A DNA stretch of 64,000 nucleotides from an uncultured Bacteroidales bacterium (GCA_905233275.1 CAJODR010000002.1:65625-129624), one strand, 5' to 3'; positions 51,730-60,626 are shown, numbered from the stretch's first letter. A program made the numbers and translations. The notes: generated by a model not told the origin, from the letters alone.

Positions 51730-53729
51730 CGGCCGAAGTAGACGAGGAGGATGGAGACGTCGGCGGGGGAGACGCCGGAGATGCGGGAGGCTTCGGAGAT
51801 TGTGGTGGGGCGGTAGCGGGTGAGCTTTTGACGGCATTCGATGGAGAGGCCGCTGACGCGGTCGAAGTCGAAGTCAGCGGGGATTTTGAGCGATTCGAGG
51901 CGGATGAGTTTTTCTGCCTGAAGCTGTTCGCGCTCTATGTAGCCTTTGTATTTGATGGCGATTTCGACGGCCTCTGTGATCGATTTTTCGTAATTGCTGG
52001 CAATCGCCTCGTCTTCATTGTCAAGGTCGCGCTCCGAGAGGGGGAAGCGTGTGTTGAAGAAGAGAAGGTCTTTCGCAGTGCGGAAGGCTTGAGATTTCTC
52101 GACTTCGACTTCGCCTTCGCTCGAAATGACAGGGTGTGTTCCACGTGGAACAAGGCGGAGGAGGGAGGCCAGGGAGGTTTCGGGACGGGCAGCTAGATCG
52201 GAAACCTTGCGGGAGTCGGTGATTTCGGCTGAGCCGCAGGAGGCGAGGTAAGGATTGACCGTGGCTGCTTTAAGCGTAGTGTTTTCGACCACCTCTGACA
52301 AAGCCGCGACTTCTTCGTATTTCTTGCACGTGAAGGCGTAGCGGGATTCGTCGGAAAGGCCGATTTCGTGCGAACGGGCGGTGAGGCGATAGTCGGCGTT
52401 GTCCTGACGAAGGAGGATGCGGTATTCGGCGCGGGACGTGAACATTCGATACGGCTCGTCAACGCCCTTGGTAATGAGGTCGTCAATGAGGACGCCGATG
52501 TATGCTTCGTCGCGGCGGAGGATGAACGGCTCCTTGTCACGAATCTTGAGGACGGCGTTGATTCCAGCCATAAGTCCCTGAGCAGCAGCCTCTTCGTATC
52601 CAGTAGTGCCATTGACCTGGCCGGCGAGATAGAGGTTCGGGATGATGCGGGACTCGAGGGTGTGATGGAGGTGGCGAGGGTCGAAATAGTCGTATTCGAC
52701 GGCGTAGGCCGGCTTGAATATGCGCGCGCTTTCGAGGCCGGGGATGGCATGGAGCGCGTCAAGCTGCACCTGAAGCGGCAGCGACGACGAGAAGCCCTGG
52801 AGATAGTACTCTGTCGAATACCGCCCCTCCGGCTCGAGGAAGAGCTGGTGCGAATCCTTGTCTGCAAAAGTCCTCAGCTTGTCCTCTATACTCGGGCAGT
52901 AGCGAGGTCCTTTGCCGTGGATAAGTCCCTGAAACAGAGGGGAATCCCCAAATCCGCCACGGAGGATGTCATGCACTTTTTCGTTGGTGTGAAGTATGTA
53001 ACACGACATCTGCGGCGTCCCGTTCTGGGCCGTCGAGAGATACGGGAGGAAGGAGAATTTCTCCGGTTCCTCGTCCCCGGTCTGCTCCGGAAGAGCCGAG
53101 GTGTCTACCGAGTTGATATCGATCCTCGGAGGCGTACCGGTCTTCATCCTGTCGGTCGGTATTCCGAGCGAAGCGAGTTGCTCGGTGAGGCCGTAAGACG
53201 CTTTTTCGCCGATGCGGCCGCCCTCCATCGCCGTACGGCCGATAAACAGCCGTCCGCCGAGGAAAGTCCCAGCCGTAAGGATAACCGCCTTGGAGCGGAA
53301 TTCCGCCCCGGTAAGTGTACGCACGCCTTCAATCCGGTCTCCTTTAAAGAGAAACGCAGTCGCAAGGTCGGCATAAATATCTATATTTGAATTGCTTACA
53401 AGAACTCTGCGCCATGCGGCTGAAAACTCAGCCTTGTCGCATTGCGCCCTGGGGCTCCACATCGCAGGGCCCTTGGAGCGGTTTAGCATGCGGAACTGCA
53501 GCGTCGACGCATCTGTCACAATGCCCGTATATCCGCCGAGCGCATCTATCTCCCGCACAATTTGTCCCTTCGCAATCCCTCCGACCGCCGGATTGCACGA
53601 CATCTTGGCAAGGCCGGTCAAGTCCATGGTCACGAGCAGCACAGAAGCCCCCATCGACCCCGCCCCTATCGCGGCCTCGCACCCGGCATGTCCCCCGCCG
53701 ACAACTATTATGTCATACACCTTACTCAT
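51726..53729 (-). CDS. mnmG: tRNA uridine-5-carboxymethylaminomethyl modification enzyme MnmG (GidA)
   Basis: FAD-dependent enzyme that, with MnmE, modifies the wobble uridine of certain tRNAs. I start it at 53729 ([23 protein letters not shown]-binding motif); upstream codons belong to the ybeY-mnmG spacer. Other hallmarks: [39 protein letters not shown], and [17 protein letters not shown]. It has 667 residues, about 40 more than usual. The excess lies in the C-terminal helical domain around residues 520-565. It holds a parS palindrome read as VPRGT and, right next to it, a dispersed repeat read as [14 protein letters not shown]. After it the normal sequence resumes at [22 protein letters not shown]. 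mnmG follows ybeY by 19 bases. Confidence 0.96.
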   Translation of the reverse strand: MSKVYDIIVVGGGHAGCEAAIGAGSMGASVLLVTMDLTGLAKMSCNPAVGGIAKGQIVREIDALGGYTGIVTDASTLQFRMLNRSKGPAMWSPRAQCDKAEFSAAWRRVLVSNSNIDIYADLATAFLFKGDRIEGVRTLTGAEFRSKAVILTAGTFLGGRLFIGRTAMEGGRIGEKASYGLTEQLASLGIPTDRMKTGTPPRIDINSVDTSALPEQTGDEEPEKFSFLPYLSTAQNGTPQMSCYILHTNEKVHDILRGGFGDSPLFQGLIHGKGPRYCPSIEDKLRTFADKDSHQLFLEPEGRYSTEYYLQGFSSSLPLQVQLDALHAIPGLESARIFKPAYAVEYDYFDPRHLHHTLESRIIPNLYLAGQVNGTTGYEEAAAQGLMAGINAVLKIRDKEPFILRRDEAYIGVLIDDLITKGVDEPYRMFTSRAEYRILLRQDNADYRLTARSHEIGLSDESRYAFTCKKYEEVAALSEVVENTTLKAATVNPYLASCGSAEITDSRKVSDLAARPETSLASLLRLVPRGTHPVISSEGEVEVEKSQAFRTAKDLLFFNTRFPLSERDLDNEDEAIASNYEKSITEAVEIAIKYKGYIEREQLQAEKLIRLESLKIPADFDFDRVSGLSIECRQKLTRYRPTTISEASRISGVSPADVSILLVYFGR
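52091..52131 (-). repeat. Dispersed repeat copy c, inside mnmG
   Basis: On the minus strand TGTCATTTCGAGCGAAG to GTCGAGAAATCTC, 41 bases, three central six-base units. Five bases separate it from the parS palindrome. It is translated as [14 protein letters not shown], the frame of copy a. Confidence 0.87.
52137..52152. other. parS-type ParB-binding site inside mnmG
   Basis: TGTTCCACGTGGAACA, identical to the sufS copy and again read as VPRGT. It falls in a part of MnmG that most homologues lack, consistent with DNA kept for its own sake. Confidence 0.87.
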
Positions 53730-53746
53730 TTCGTACGTCCCCTTTT

Positions 53747-53775
53747 TGTCATTTCGAGCGAAGCCGAGAAATCTC
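53747..53775 (+). repeat. Dispersed repeat copy d, short form, at the end of ybeY
   Basis: TGTCATTTCGAGCGAAG followed directly by CCGAGAAATCTC, 29 bases with a single central unit. It supplies the last residues (EISRLRSK) and the TGA stop of YbeY. Confidence 0.85.
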
Positions 53776-54186
53776 TTCCAATAGCGCCAGGGCGGCGTTT
53801 TCTTTTGCGCGCATGGTGGCGATATCGTCCGGCGTATGGTCGTCGTAGCCGATGAGGTGTAGAAGGCCGTGGACGATGACGCGGTGGAGCTCGTCGGGGA
53901 AGGTGGTGCCGTATTCGACCGCATTGGCCCTTACGGTGTCAATGCTGATGAAGAGGTCGCCGGAGACCTTGTCGCCCTCCGTGTAGTCGAATGTAATAAT
54001 ATCGGTATAATAGTCATGGCCGAGGTACTCCCGGTTAATTCCGAGAATGTACGGGTCTGAGCAGAATATGACGGACAACGGTCCGAGAATGCGCCCTTCC
54101 CGCTCCGCCACCGCCTTCAACCACCGGCCCGTCAGCCTCTTGTCCTTGTAGTCAAACTTGATGTCTTCCGTAAAATACTGTACCAT
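53749..54186 (-). CDS. ybeY: Endoribonuclease YbeY (rRNA maturation)
   Basis: A 145-residue metal-dependent RNase for 16S rRNA processing and ribosome quality control. The signature zinc motif is [20 protein letters not shown], with three histidines, and [18 protein letters not shown] precedes it. I use the ATG at 54186 ([18 protein letters not shown]). The frame is open further up, but the promoter box at 54206-54213 lies within those codons, and the next ATG (54204) is only one base past that box. The last eight residues and the stop codon are encoded by the dispersed repeat at 53747-53775, so the native C-terminus may have been replaced. mnmG follows after 19 bases. Confidence 0.94.
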   Translation of the reverse strand: MVQYFTEDIKFDYKDKRLTGRWLKAVAEREGRILGPLSVIFCSDPYILGINREYLGHDYYTDIITFDYTEGDKVSGDLFISIDTVRANAVEYGTTFPDELHRVIVHGLLHLIGYDDHTPDDIATMRAKENAALALLEEISRLRSK

Positions 54187-54205
54187 GGCTAAAATTTTAA
54201 CCATG

Positions 54206-54213
54206 CAAAGATA
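54206..54213 (-). promoter_or_regulatory. Minus-7 box of ybeY-mnmG
   Basis: On the minus strand TATCTTTG matches TAnnTTTG exactly. A start near 54199 gives a leader of about 13 bases before the ATG at 54186. Confidence 0.65.
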
Positions 54214-54232
54214 GCGCTTTTTTATAAAACAG

Positions 54233-54257
54233 AGGGTGGCCAGCATGTGGTCACCCT
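54233..54257 (-). terminator. Terminator hairpin after the large surface lipoprotein gene
   Basis: Ten-base arms (AGGGTGACCA and TGGCCACCCT on the minus strand) pair with one mismatch around a five-base loop, followed by a T-rich stretch (TGTTTTATAAAA). It lies 30 bases past the stop at 54287. Confidence 0.6.
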
Positions 54258-54286
54258 CCGTAATTAAACGTATTTGGCCGAAGCCT

Positions 54287-57200
54287 TTAATTTACCACTT
54301 CTACGAGGGCTGTTGAGGCGTCAGAGCTAAGGGAAATATTGTATTTCCCGGCATCAGTAACGGAGATATTGGAACCTCCCTGCGTAACATCAAAACTAAC
54401 ACCGAGAGTGGTGAGGGTGCCGCCGCGGTTGACATCCCAGGAGTTGTCCCTTACGAACTTGAACTCAGCACCGGCCGCGAGTTCGACGTTTTCGATCTTG
54501 TATTCACTGCCGGTCCAGGTGAGTTTGTAAGTGGTGTCCGTCGGATCCCAGCCGTTCATCGAACCTGCGAGACACCAGTTATCAGAGCCTGTGACGATCT
54601 GGGGATCTTCCCATTGCTCATTCCAGTATGCGAACGTAGTACCGGCGTCAACGAGGTAAGCGATCTTTTCGGTCGTGTTGAGGTAAACGTCGTACGTGCC
54701 GGCGTCTGCAACCACGATGCTTGCAGGGTCACTGTCATTCTCCGTAGCACGGTAGACAAGGAGGATCTTGGTATCCTTGCCGACGCTGCCGCCGAGATAG
54801 GAGCCGTACATCGGGGCCCATGCCCTGTTCTGGATGAACTTGATCTGGGCGCCTGCTTCAATTGCAACACCGTATGCCACTTCCCAACCGTTTACGACCT
54901 TCATGGCAACGGGGTTGTCCTTGTTCCAGGAATTGATGGAACCTACAATGCCCCAGGTGCTGGCTTCAGGATCTACGGTCTCCACTGTTGTCGGAACAGC
55001 GAATGTACTTCCAGCGTCGAGAATGAAAGCCTGCTTCAGCGTCGCGTTGAAATAGACGTCATATGTACCTGCACCATTGAGGACGACATTGTAATTGGCA
55101 TTCTTTACCCCAAGGTCGAACAGTACGTTGACATCCTTTGACAGGTTGAGGGCTGCACCGAGCTCATAATCGTCCCAGGATTTGTTGTGGACGAATTTGA
55201 AGTCGATCTTTTTATCGGAAGCTGCGGGAATACCGGCAGCTACATACCAGCCATCATCGTTGACCTTGGTCATCTTGACGCCATTTGCGACATCCCAGCT
55301 GACATCGCCGCCGTTGCCGTCACCGTACCAGCCGACTACTGAGTACTCATACTCAACATCTTCGGCGGTGAGGGTGAGGGTGGCCTTTGTGGCGTTGTCG
55401 GAGAGGGTGACTGTGTAGGTACCGGACTTGGGAGCGACGATGTTGTCACCATTGGGAGTAACATCGAACGGCTCTCCAAGAGTTGTCACGGTACCGCCAC
55501 GGTTGATGCCCCAGCTGTCGAACATGACGAATTTGAACGCCTCACCGGCATTGAAATGAACATTCTCCGCAGTGAATGTACCATTACTGTTATCATAATC
55601 CATGTGGATAGTGCCATTGTAGTCGCTCCATCCGTTGAATTCTCCGGTAATGGACCAGGGACCCTTGGTGTAGTTGTAATCATCGGGGTTCTCCGGATCG
55701 GAGATGATCGCGGCCATTACACCATTGGTACGAGTGTAAATATCACCGTTGAGCGTAACGTTCTTAAGGTCGTCGTCCTCCAAAGTATTATAGCCGTTAG
55801 TGAAGGCGATATTGACTTTCTTGCCGTTAGCGGCGGTGGGGAACTTGATTGTACTGTAAGTGAAGTTGCCGAATGTTTCGGTCTCAGTAATATCGGTGTT
55901 GAGATATTCCGTGTTGTCGTCAGCGTCGGTTACTATGATTCCGAGAGAATTCCAGCCGGTCTCGTCAAGGACGAAGATGCTGTATTCGACGGGAATGGCA
56001 GGAAGGTCTGCACCTGCGGTCACGACGATACCCTTCCTGGTCTGGGGATCGAAGTAGAAGTCGTAGTTGCCTGCATCGGCGATGCGGACGTTCTTGTCGC
56101 CGTCAAACACGGTGTAATCACCGATCGTGATCGGGTAGCCTTTTTGATCGGACTGGAGCTCCTGCCATCCGGCCTGCTCCTGCCAATCGGCATCCTTGCG
56201 GAACTGGAATTCGTCGTCCGCCACGCAGGCGACATTGCCGGCAAAGCGCCATACGACGTTGTCAACTGTCTTGTCAGTCATCAGGATGTCGCTGTAAGAA
56301 TCCCAGTGGCCACCGATACCGATAAGGTTCCAGCCAGTAGCCTTTGTAGGCCATTCACCCGTCTTGACGACGAATACCTCTCCGGTTTGGGCATCAACGA
56401 GGATGTCGTACTTCTCGCCTGCGACGGTCGCGAACTTGAAGTTGTACTGGCTCTGGCCGCTGAAGTCTGCGATTGCGTATGATCCGACAGGGAGGACTTC
56501 GTCGGCAGTGGCATGTACTACCTGCAGGCCGTTGACGTAGCGGAGGATGAATTCGACATTGTCGCCGAGCTCGACGTTGCTGACATAGATGTATTCGGTG
56601 CCTATTGTAGCTTCGAGATCGGGACCCCAGTTGTTGAAGGTACCCTTGACGGAATAGGTCCAGCAAGGCTGCTGGCCGGCCGGCATGATGAGGAGGTAGC
56701 CTTCGTATGAATTGTTGTTTTCAGAGGCATGGAAGTAGAAGTCGTACTTGCCGGCTGTCTCGATATAAGCGTCGGCGCCTCCGAGCTTCATCTCTGTGAA
56801 ATAGTCGACAGGGAAGTTGCCGGACGTTTCCATACCGAACTTGTAGTCCCACTTGCCGTTGAGGTTGATGAGGAACGGGGCTGCGTCATTGACGACCTCT
56901 ACATTCTTGACCGTGCGGAAGGACATGGGGTTCTGGGTTTCAGGATCGATGATCTGCTCGTCAGCCATCTCGATATAATCCCAACCGGTACCGTCGAAGC
57001 TGGCATAGAGATTCCAACCCTGATGGACCTCGCCGGGAGTGAACGGATCGCCGGCATTCAGCACGACCAGCGTACCGACTACAGGCTGGAAGTAGATGTC
57101 GTAATTGCCGTCTGCAGAGACAACGAAGTTCTGGGAACCGGGAGTGGCGTCTACGTCGTATTCATCACCGAGGGTGACGGTGACTTTGTCTGCGCCCTTG

Positions 57201-58315
57201 GCACCGTAGCTGAGACCCCAGCCGCCGTACATGGTGATCTTGAATTCGTCATTGGCAGTGAGAGCCTGGTTCATTACGGCCTTCCATCCGTCGTGACCGG
57301 AGACATCCTCGAACGCTACGCCGTCAGAATCCCAGTTATTGAAAGAACCTGCAAGCTTGAGGCCGGGAATATCAACGGCGGGCATGCGGACGATCTGGCC
57401 GCGTTCCACGGTGTTGGGATTGGTCGTAGTCCTTTCCCAGTACACTATGTCAGTGTAGTTTGAGGTCTGGGTCTGCTCGTCATAAGTGTAGTTTCTCTTG
57501 ATGAGCTCAACCTTGAACTTGGGATAGGTACCTGTCGGAACGGGGACGTAAATATCCTTTGACGAAGGGTTCCCGTTGACGACGTCCCACATGACGACCA
57601 TCATGTTGTCTTCAGAGACATTGTTTTCGTCGCCGAAATCACAGGTCTTGAGCTCCCAGGTGCTTTCATCCAGGGGATTCATTGTCTGGGTGAAACCGCC
57701 GGAAAGCTGCTTGCCGTAAGCGGTGACCCTGAGGACGTTTGCATCTGCCGGGAAACCGTTGAAGGAGAACTTGAATGCACCGGCGATGTGCTTGAACTGG
57801 AGACCGATCTCATTGCCGCCGGAGACGGGGCCGTCTACCTTTGCAAACATGTACATCGGGACCATTCCTGTGCCCTGATCGTAGAACATGCGATTGATGC
57901 CGTTGTTGATGGCTTTGTCGGGGGCGCCGTTAGTAATCTGGTACGGGTTGATCTGTGACCAGAACGGGCTGTTGGCATACGGATACCAGGCCATCCAGTT
58001 GAGGAATTCGCCGTCGGCGAGAGTGATGTCGAAGTCTGCCTTGGTGGCGCCGTCATATTGCTGGTCAAGCGCCACGGGACGCCCTTCGACCTCGGAATAG
58101 TCGGCATTGGTGACATATACACAGATTTCGTCGCCTTCCTGCCAGACCATGGTCTTGTCATTCTCGTAATAGCCTTTGGTCGGAGACTGTTTTTCGGCTA
58201 CGAGACGCACGGTGTGTGTGTCAATCGCTTCGGGAGCGACGTCCGGAGTGTTGACTTCGGTGGCGCAGCCGGCCAGCAGGGCCGCTGCGGAAAGGAGTAA
58301 TAATGACTTTTTCAT
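54287..58315 (-). CDS. Large surface lipoprotein with about nine SusE/SusF-like repeats
   Basis: A 1342-residue lipoprotein (LLAGC, Cys17). Residues 25-310 resemble a fimbrillin-like N-terminal domain (TKGYYENDKTMVWQEGDEICVYV, LQFKHIAGAFKFSFNGF). From about 315 to the end there are about nine units of roughly 100-120 residues. They start with a Trp/Gly-Asn-Trp pattern (LAGSFNNWDS, YSVKGTFNNWGP, ITGEFNGWSD, IVGSINSWNK, LAGSMNGWDP) and end with a beta hairpin such as AGTYDVYFN...KAFILDAG. This is like the carbohydrate-binding Ig domains of SusE and SusF, which have far fewer units. No SusC/SusD lies beside it. It may be a multivalent glycan-binding or adhesive surface protein. A 48-codon ORF lies 11 bases upstream in the same transcript. 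Confidence 0.85.
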   Translation of the reverse strand: MKKSLLLLSAAALLAGCATEVNTPDVAPEAIDTHTVRLVAEKQSPTKGYYENDKTMVWQEGDEICVYVTNADYSEVEGRPVALDQQYDGATKADFDITLADGEFLNWMAWYPYANSPFWSQINPYQITNGAPDKAINNGINRMFYDQGTGMVPMYMFAKVDGPVSGGNEIGLQFKHIAGAFKFSFNGFPADANVLRVTAYGKQLSGGFTQTMNPLDESTWELKTCDFGDENNVSEDNMMVVMWDVVNGNPSSKDIYVPVPTGTYPKFKVELIKRNYTYDEQTQTSNYTDIVYWERTTTNPNTVERGQIVRMPAVDIPGLKLAGSFNNWDSDGVAFEDVSGHDGWKAVMNQALTANDEFKITMYGGWGLSYGAKGADKVTVTLGDEYDVDATPGSQNFVVSADGNYDIYFQPVVGTLVVLNAGDPFTPGEVHQGWNLYASFDGTGWDYIEMADEQIIDPETQNPMSFRTVKNVEVVNDAAPFLINLNGKWDYKFGMETSGNFPVDYFTEMKLGGADAYIETAGKYDFYFHASENNNSYEGYLLIMPAGQQPCWTYSVKGTFNNWGPDLEATIGTEYIYVSNVELGDNVEFILRYVNGLQVVHATADEVLPVGSYAIADFSGQSQYNFKFATVAGEKYDILVDAQTGEVFVVKTGEWPTKATGWNLIGIGGHWDSYSDILMTDKTVDNVVWRFAGNVACVADDEFQFRKDADWQEQAGWQELQSDQKGYPITIGDYTVFDGDKNVRIADAGNYDFYFDPQTRKGIVVTAGADLPAIPVEYSIFVLDETGWNSLGIIVTDADDNTEYLNTDITETETFGNFTYSTIKFPTAANGKKVNIAFTNGYNTLEDDDLKNVTLNGDIYTRTNGVMAAIISDPENPDDYNYTKGPWSITGEFNGWSDYNGTIHMDYDNSNGTFTAENVHFNAGEAFKFVMFDSWGINRGGTVTTLGEPFDVTPNGDNIVAPKSGTYTVTLSDNATKATLTLTAEDVEYEYSVVGWYGDGNGGDVSWDVANGVKMTKVNDDGWYVAAGIPAASDKKIDFKFVHNKSWDDYELGAALNLSKDVNVLFDLGVKNANYNVVLNGAGTYDVYFNATLKQAFILDAGSTFAVPTTVETVDPEASTWGIVGSINSWNKDNPVAMKVVNGWEVAYGVAIEAGAQIKFIQNRAWAPMYGSYLGGSVGKDTKILLVYRATENDSDPASIVVADAGTYDVYLNTTEKIAYLVDAGTTFAYWNEQWEDPQIVTGSDNWCLAGSMNGWDPTDTTYKLTWTGSEYKIENVELAAGAEFKFVRDNSWDVNRGGTLTTLGVSFDVTQGGSNISVTDAGKYNISLSSDASTALVEVVN

Positions 58316-58326
58316 GGCTCGACAGT

Positions 58327-58473
58327 TTAATAAAGGTCAAACTCGTCTTCGAACAGCCAGGAGCCGTTCTTCGGATCTGCGTCTTCACCTGTGCCGGTGG
58401 CCAGGAAATTGACTTCGCTGCCGAGGGCTGTCGTCCTCAGCGCGGGCATCAAATAAGTTTTTTTGCGTTCCAT
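58327..58473 (-). CDS. Small ORF (48 residues) leading the surface lipoprotein gene
   Basis: MERKKTYLMPALRTTALG starts a 48-residue peptide ending in DEFDLY. The N-terminus is basic and the C-terminus acidic and aromatic; there is no signal peptide or membrane segment. It lies after a matching promoter (58523-58530) and ends 11 bases before the large lipoprotein start. Short MKKxYxxP-type leader peptides preceding surface-protein genes are a recurring pattern in Bacteroidales as I recall it; this one fits the position. A translated small protein or an upstream regulatory ORF are both possible. No function known. Confidence 0.6.
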   Translation of the reverse strand: MERKKTYLMPALRTTALGSEVNFLATGTGEDADPKNGSWLFEDEFDLY

Positions 58474-58522
58474 AAGGATATGGGATTTGGTTGTAGTTGT
58501 TTCCGTGTTATCAAATGACTTA

Positions 58523-58530
58523 CAAATCTA
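58523..58530 (-). promoter_or_regulatory. Minus-7 box of the small ORF and surface lipoprotein
   Basis: On the minus strand TAGATTTG matches TAnnTTTG exactly. The start near 58516 gives a leader of about 43 bases to the small ORF. It is divergent from the tonB promoter. Confidence 0.6.
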
Positions 58531-58588
58531 ATCATTTTGATTAAATATTCCTATTGCCACAATTTTTTTTGCATTGCTTGTTGATAAA

Positions 58589-58620
58589 TTTGTTAAAAAC
58601 GATTTTTGTTTTTATCTTTG
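58589..58620 (+). promoter_or_regulatory. Promoter of tonB
   Basis: TTTG (58589-58592), 20 bases, then TATCTTTG (58613-58620), an exact minus-7 box with near-ideal spacing. The start near 58627 gives a leader of about 33 bases. Confidence 0.78.
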
Positions 58621-58659
58621 GCACGAATAATGTGCGTTTGACAACAAAAAACACAAGAT

Positions 58660-59364
58660 ATGGAAATCAAGAAACTCGAAAGCGCCAGCCTTGAGAACAA
58701 GAAAGTCTTGTTTCTCCTGATTGGTCTGTTCATTTCGCTCGGCATCACCTACGCTGCTTTCAACAAGTCGTTCGGAGAGGCCGAAGAGACCCTTGAAGCC
58801 GAAGCCGCACAGGAGGAAATCCAGGAAGAGGAAATCCCTCAGACCGAGGAAGATACCACTCCTCCGCCGCCCGTAGAGGAGGTCCAGGAAATCCAGGACT
58901 TCAATGATCAGATCGACATTGTCGACGATGACATCAAGATTGAAGACGCATTCGACTTCAACGAGGAAAACATCGAGATCACCGGCGACAACCACTATGT
59001 CGCCGAGGTCGAGGAAGAGGTTGAAGAAGAGGTCATTGACGAAGTCATCCCCTTCGCCATGGTCGCCGAAAAGCCCAAATTCCAGGGCGGTGACGCAAAT
59101 GACTTCTCCAAGTGGGTCAACCAGAGGCTCGTTTATCCCGAGGTTGCAAAGGAAAACGGCATCTCCGGTAAGGTCATGGTCGAATTCATCGTCCAGAAGG
59201 ACGGAAGCGTGACCGACGTCAAGGCTCTCCGTTCCCCTGACCAGTCCCTCTCTGACGAGGCTATCCGCGTTGTCAAGAGCTCCCCTAAGTGGACTCCCGG
59301 CAAGCAGCGCGACCGCAACGTCCCCGTCAAATACACCTTCCCCGTGATCTTCCAGCTCCGATAG
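58660..59364 (+). CDS. tonB: TonB-family energy transducer
   Basis: A 234-residue inner-membrane protein that passes proton-motive energy to TonB-dependent receptors. A cytoplasmic start (MEIKKLESASLENKK) precedes one transmembrane helix (VLFLLIGLFISLGITYAAF, about 16-34). The periplasmic spacer is strikingly Glu/Asp-rich rather than the classical Pro/Lys type, with only a short PPPP. The C-terminal TonB domain (about 140-234) shows KPKFQGGDANDFSKWVNQRLVYP, ISGKVMVEFIVQKDGSVTDV and KSSPKWTPGKQRDRNVPVKYTFPVIF. It would serve the SusC protein in this window and the receptor at 60627. It has its own promoter and a terminator downstream. Confidence 0.94.
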   Translation: MEIKKLESASLENKKVLFLLIGLFISLGITYAAFNKSFGEAEETLEAEAAQEEIQEEEIPQTEEDTTPPPPVEEVQEIQDFNDQIDIVDDDIKIEDAFDFNEENIEITGDNHYVAEVEEEVEEEVIDEVIPFAMVAEKPKFQGGDANDFSKWVNQRLVYPEVAKENGISGKVMVEFIVQKDGSVTDVKALRSPDQSLSDEAIRVVKSSPKWTPGKQRDRNVPVKYTFPVIFQLR

Positions 59365-59384
59365 AGCATCTGGTGTTAATTACG

Positions 59385-59416
59385 AAAAGGCCGTCCTAAC
59401 CGGATGGCCTTTTTTT
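59385..59416 (+). terminator. Rho-independent terminator after tonB
   Basis: AAAAGGCCGTCC pairs with GGATGGCCTTTT (one G-U pair) around a five-base loop, followed by further T residues. It lies 20 bases past the tonB stop and nine bases before hflX. Confidence 0.8.
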
Positions 59417-59424
59417 GAGAGAAT

Positions 59425-60624
59425 ATGGTAGAAACCACCGTACATCACAGCGAAAAAGCGGTATTCGTCGGCGTCGTCCTCCAGAAGGGGGGCGAGCGCA
59501 AGACGCTCGAATACCTGGACGAACTCGAATTCCTCGCAGAGACCGCAGGGGCCGTGGGTGACAAAAAATTCATCCAGAGGCTGGACCGTCCCGACAAGGC
59601 CACATACATCGGCACCGGCAAACTCATGGAAATCAAGGAGTACGCCGAAGCCAACGATATCGAATACGTAATCTTCGACGACGAACTCACCGGCACCCAG
59701 CAGCGCAACATCGAGAAGGCGATCGGCAACAAGTCTATAGAGGTAATCGACAGGACCAGCCTGATTCTGGAGATATTCGCCCAGAGGGCTAAGACTTCGT
59801 ATGCCAAGATGCAGGTCGAGCTGGCGCACTACCAGTACCTGCTGCCCCGCCTCGCAGGCATGTGGACCCACCTTGAGCGCCAGAGGGGCGGTATGGGTAC
59901 ACGAGGCGGTATGGGTGAAACCCAGATCGAGGTGGACCGCCGTATCGTCAAGGAGCGGATCTCGCGCCTCAAGGACCAGCTGGCCAAGGTGGACCGCCAG
60001 ATGGCCACGCAGAGAAGCAACCGCGGATCGCTAGTGCGTCTCTCCCTTGTCGGCTATACCAACGTGGGTAAATCCACTCTGATGAATATTCTCGCGAAAT
60101 CCGATGTTTTTGCGGAGAACAAGCTGTTCGCGACACTTGACACTACGGTCAGGAAGGTGGTTATTGAAAATGTGCCGTTCCTGCTGAGCGACACCGTGGG
60201 ATTTATCCGGAAGCTGCCCACGCAGCTCGTGGAGGCCTTCAAGAGCACTCTTGACGAGGTGCGGGAGGCGGATGTGCTCGTGCATGTCGTCGACATTTCC
60301 CATCCCGACTTCGAAGAGCAGATGAAGGTGGTAGAGGAGACGCTGAGGGATATCGGCGCGGCCGACAAGCCCACATACGTCGTTTTCAACAAGATCGACG
60401 CATACCGCAACGAAGAGTACGATCCTTATTCAATCGAGCCCAAAAAGCCGGAAAACAGGACTCTCGATGAACTCCGCAGCAGCTGGATAGCCGCGGAAAA
60501 GACTCCCTGCATCTTCATTTCAGCCACTCAGCGCATCGGTCTCGAAAAGCTGCGCAGCGACCTCTACAAGATGGTCGCAGAAATCCACGCCGGCCGGTGG
60601 CCGTTCAACAATTTCCTTTGGTAG
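59425..60624 (+). CDS. hflX: GTPase HflX
   Basis: A 399-residue ribosome-binding GTPase that rescues or splits stalled ribosomes. N-terminal HflX domain (FIQRLDRPDKATYIGTGKLMEIKEY, IFDDELTGTQQRNIEKA), glycine-rich linker (ERQRGGMGTRGGMGETQIEVDRR), coiled helices, then a G domain: G1 GYTNVGKST, G3 DTVG, G4 NKID, and G5-like SATQR. Layout and length are normal. It lies immediately after the tonB terminator, so its own promoter should overlap or follow that hairpin; none is obvious. The receptor gene starts three bases after its stop. Confidence 0.97.
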   Translation: MVETTVHHSEKAVFVGVVLQKGGERKTLEYLDELEFLAETAGAVGDKKFIQRLDRPDKATYIGTGKLMEIKEYAEANDIEYVIFDDELTGTQQRNIEKAIGNKSIEVIDRTSLILEIFAQRAKTSYAKMQVELAHYQYLLPRLAGMWTHLERQRGGMGTRGGMGETQIEVDRRIVKERISRLKDQLAKVDRQMATQRSNRGSLVRLSLVGYTNVGKSTLMNILAKSDVFAENKLFATLDTTVRKVVIENVPFLLSDTVGFIRKLPTQLVEAFKSTLDEVREADVLVHVVDISHPDFEEQMKVVEETLRDIGAADKPTYVVFNKIDAYRNEEYDPYSIEPKKPENRTLDELRSSWIAAEKTPCIFISATQRIGLEKLRSDLYKMVAEIHAGRWPFNNFLW

Positions 60625-60626
60625 AA

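Noticed and set aside
53730..53924. 65-codon upstream extension of MnmG
   Set aside because: It reads through the end of ybeY and the dispersed repeat. The FAD-binding motif starts right after the ATG at 53729.
49000..54300. Search for dnaA boxes and an oriC near the parS sites
   Set aside because: I saw no cluster of TTATCCACA-type boxes or AT-rich unwinding region, so no origin is claimed inside the window.
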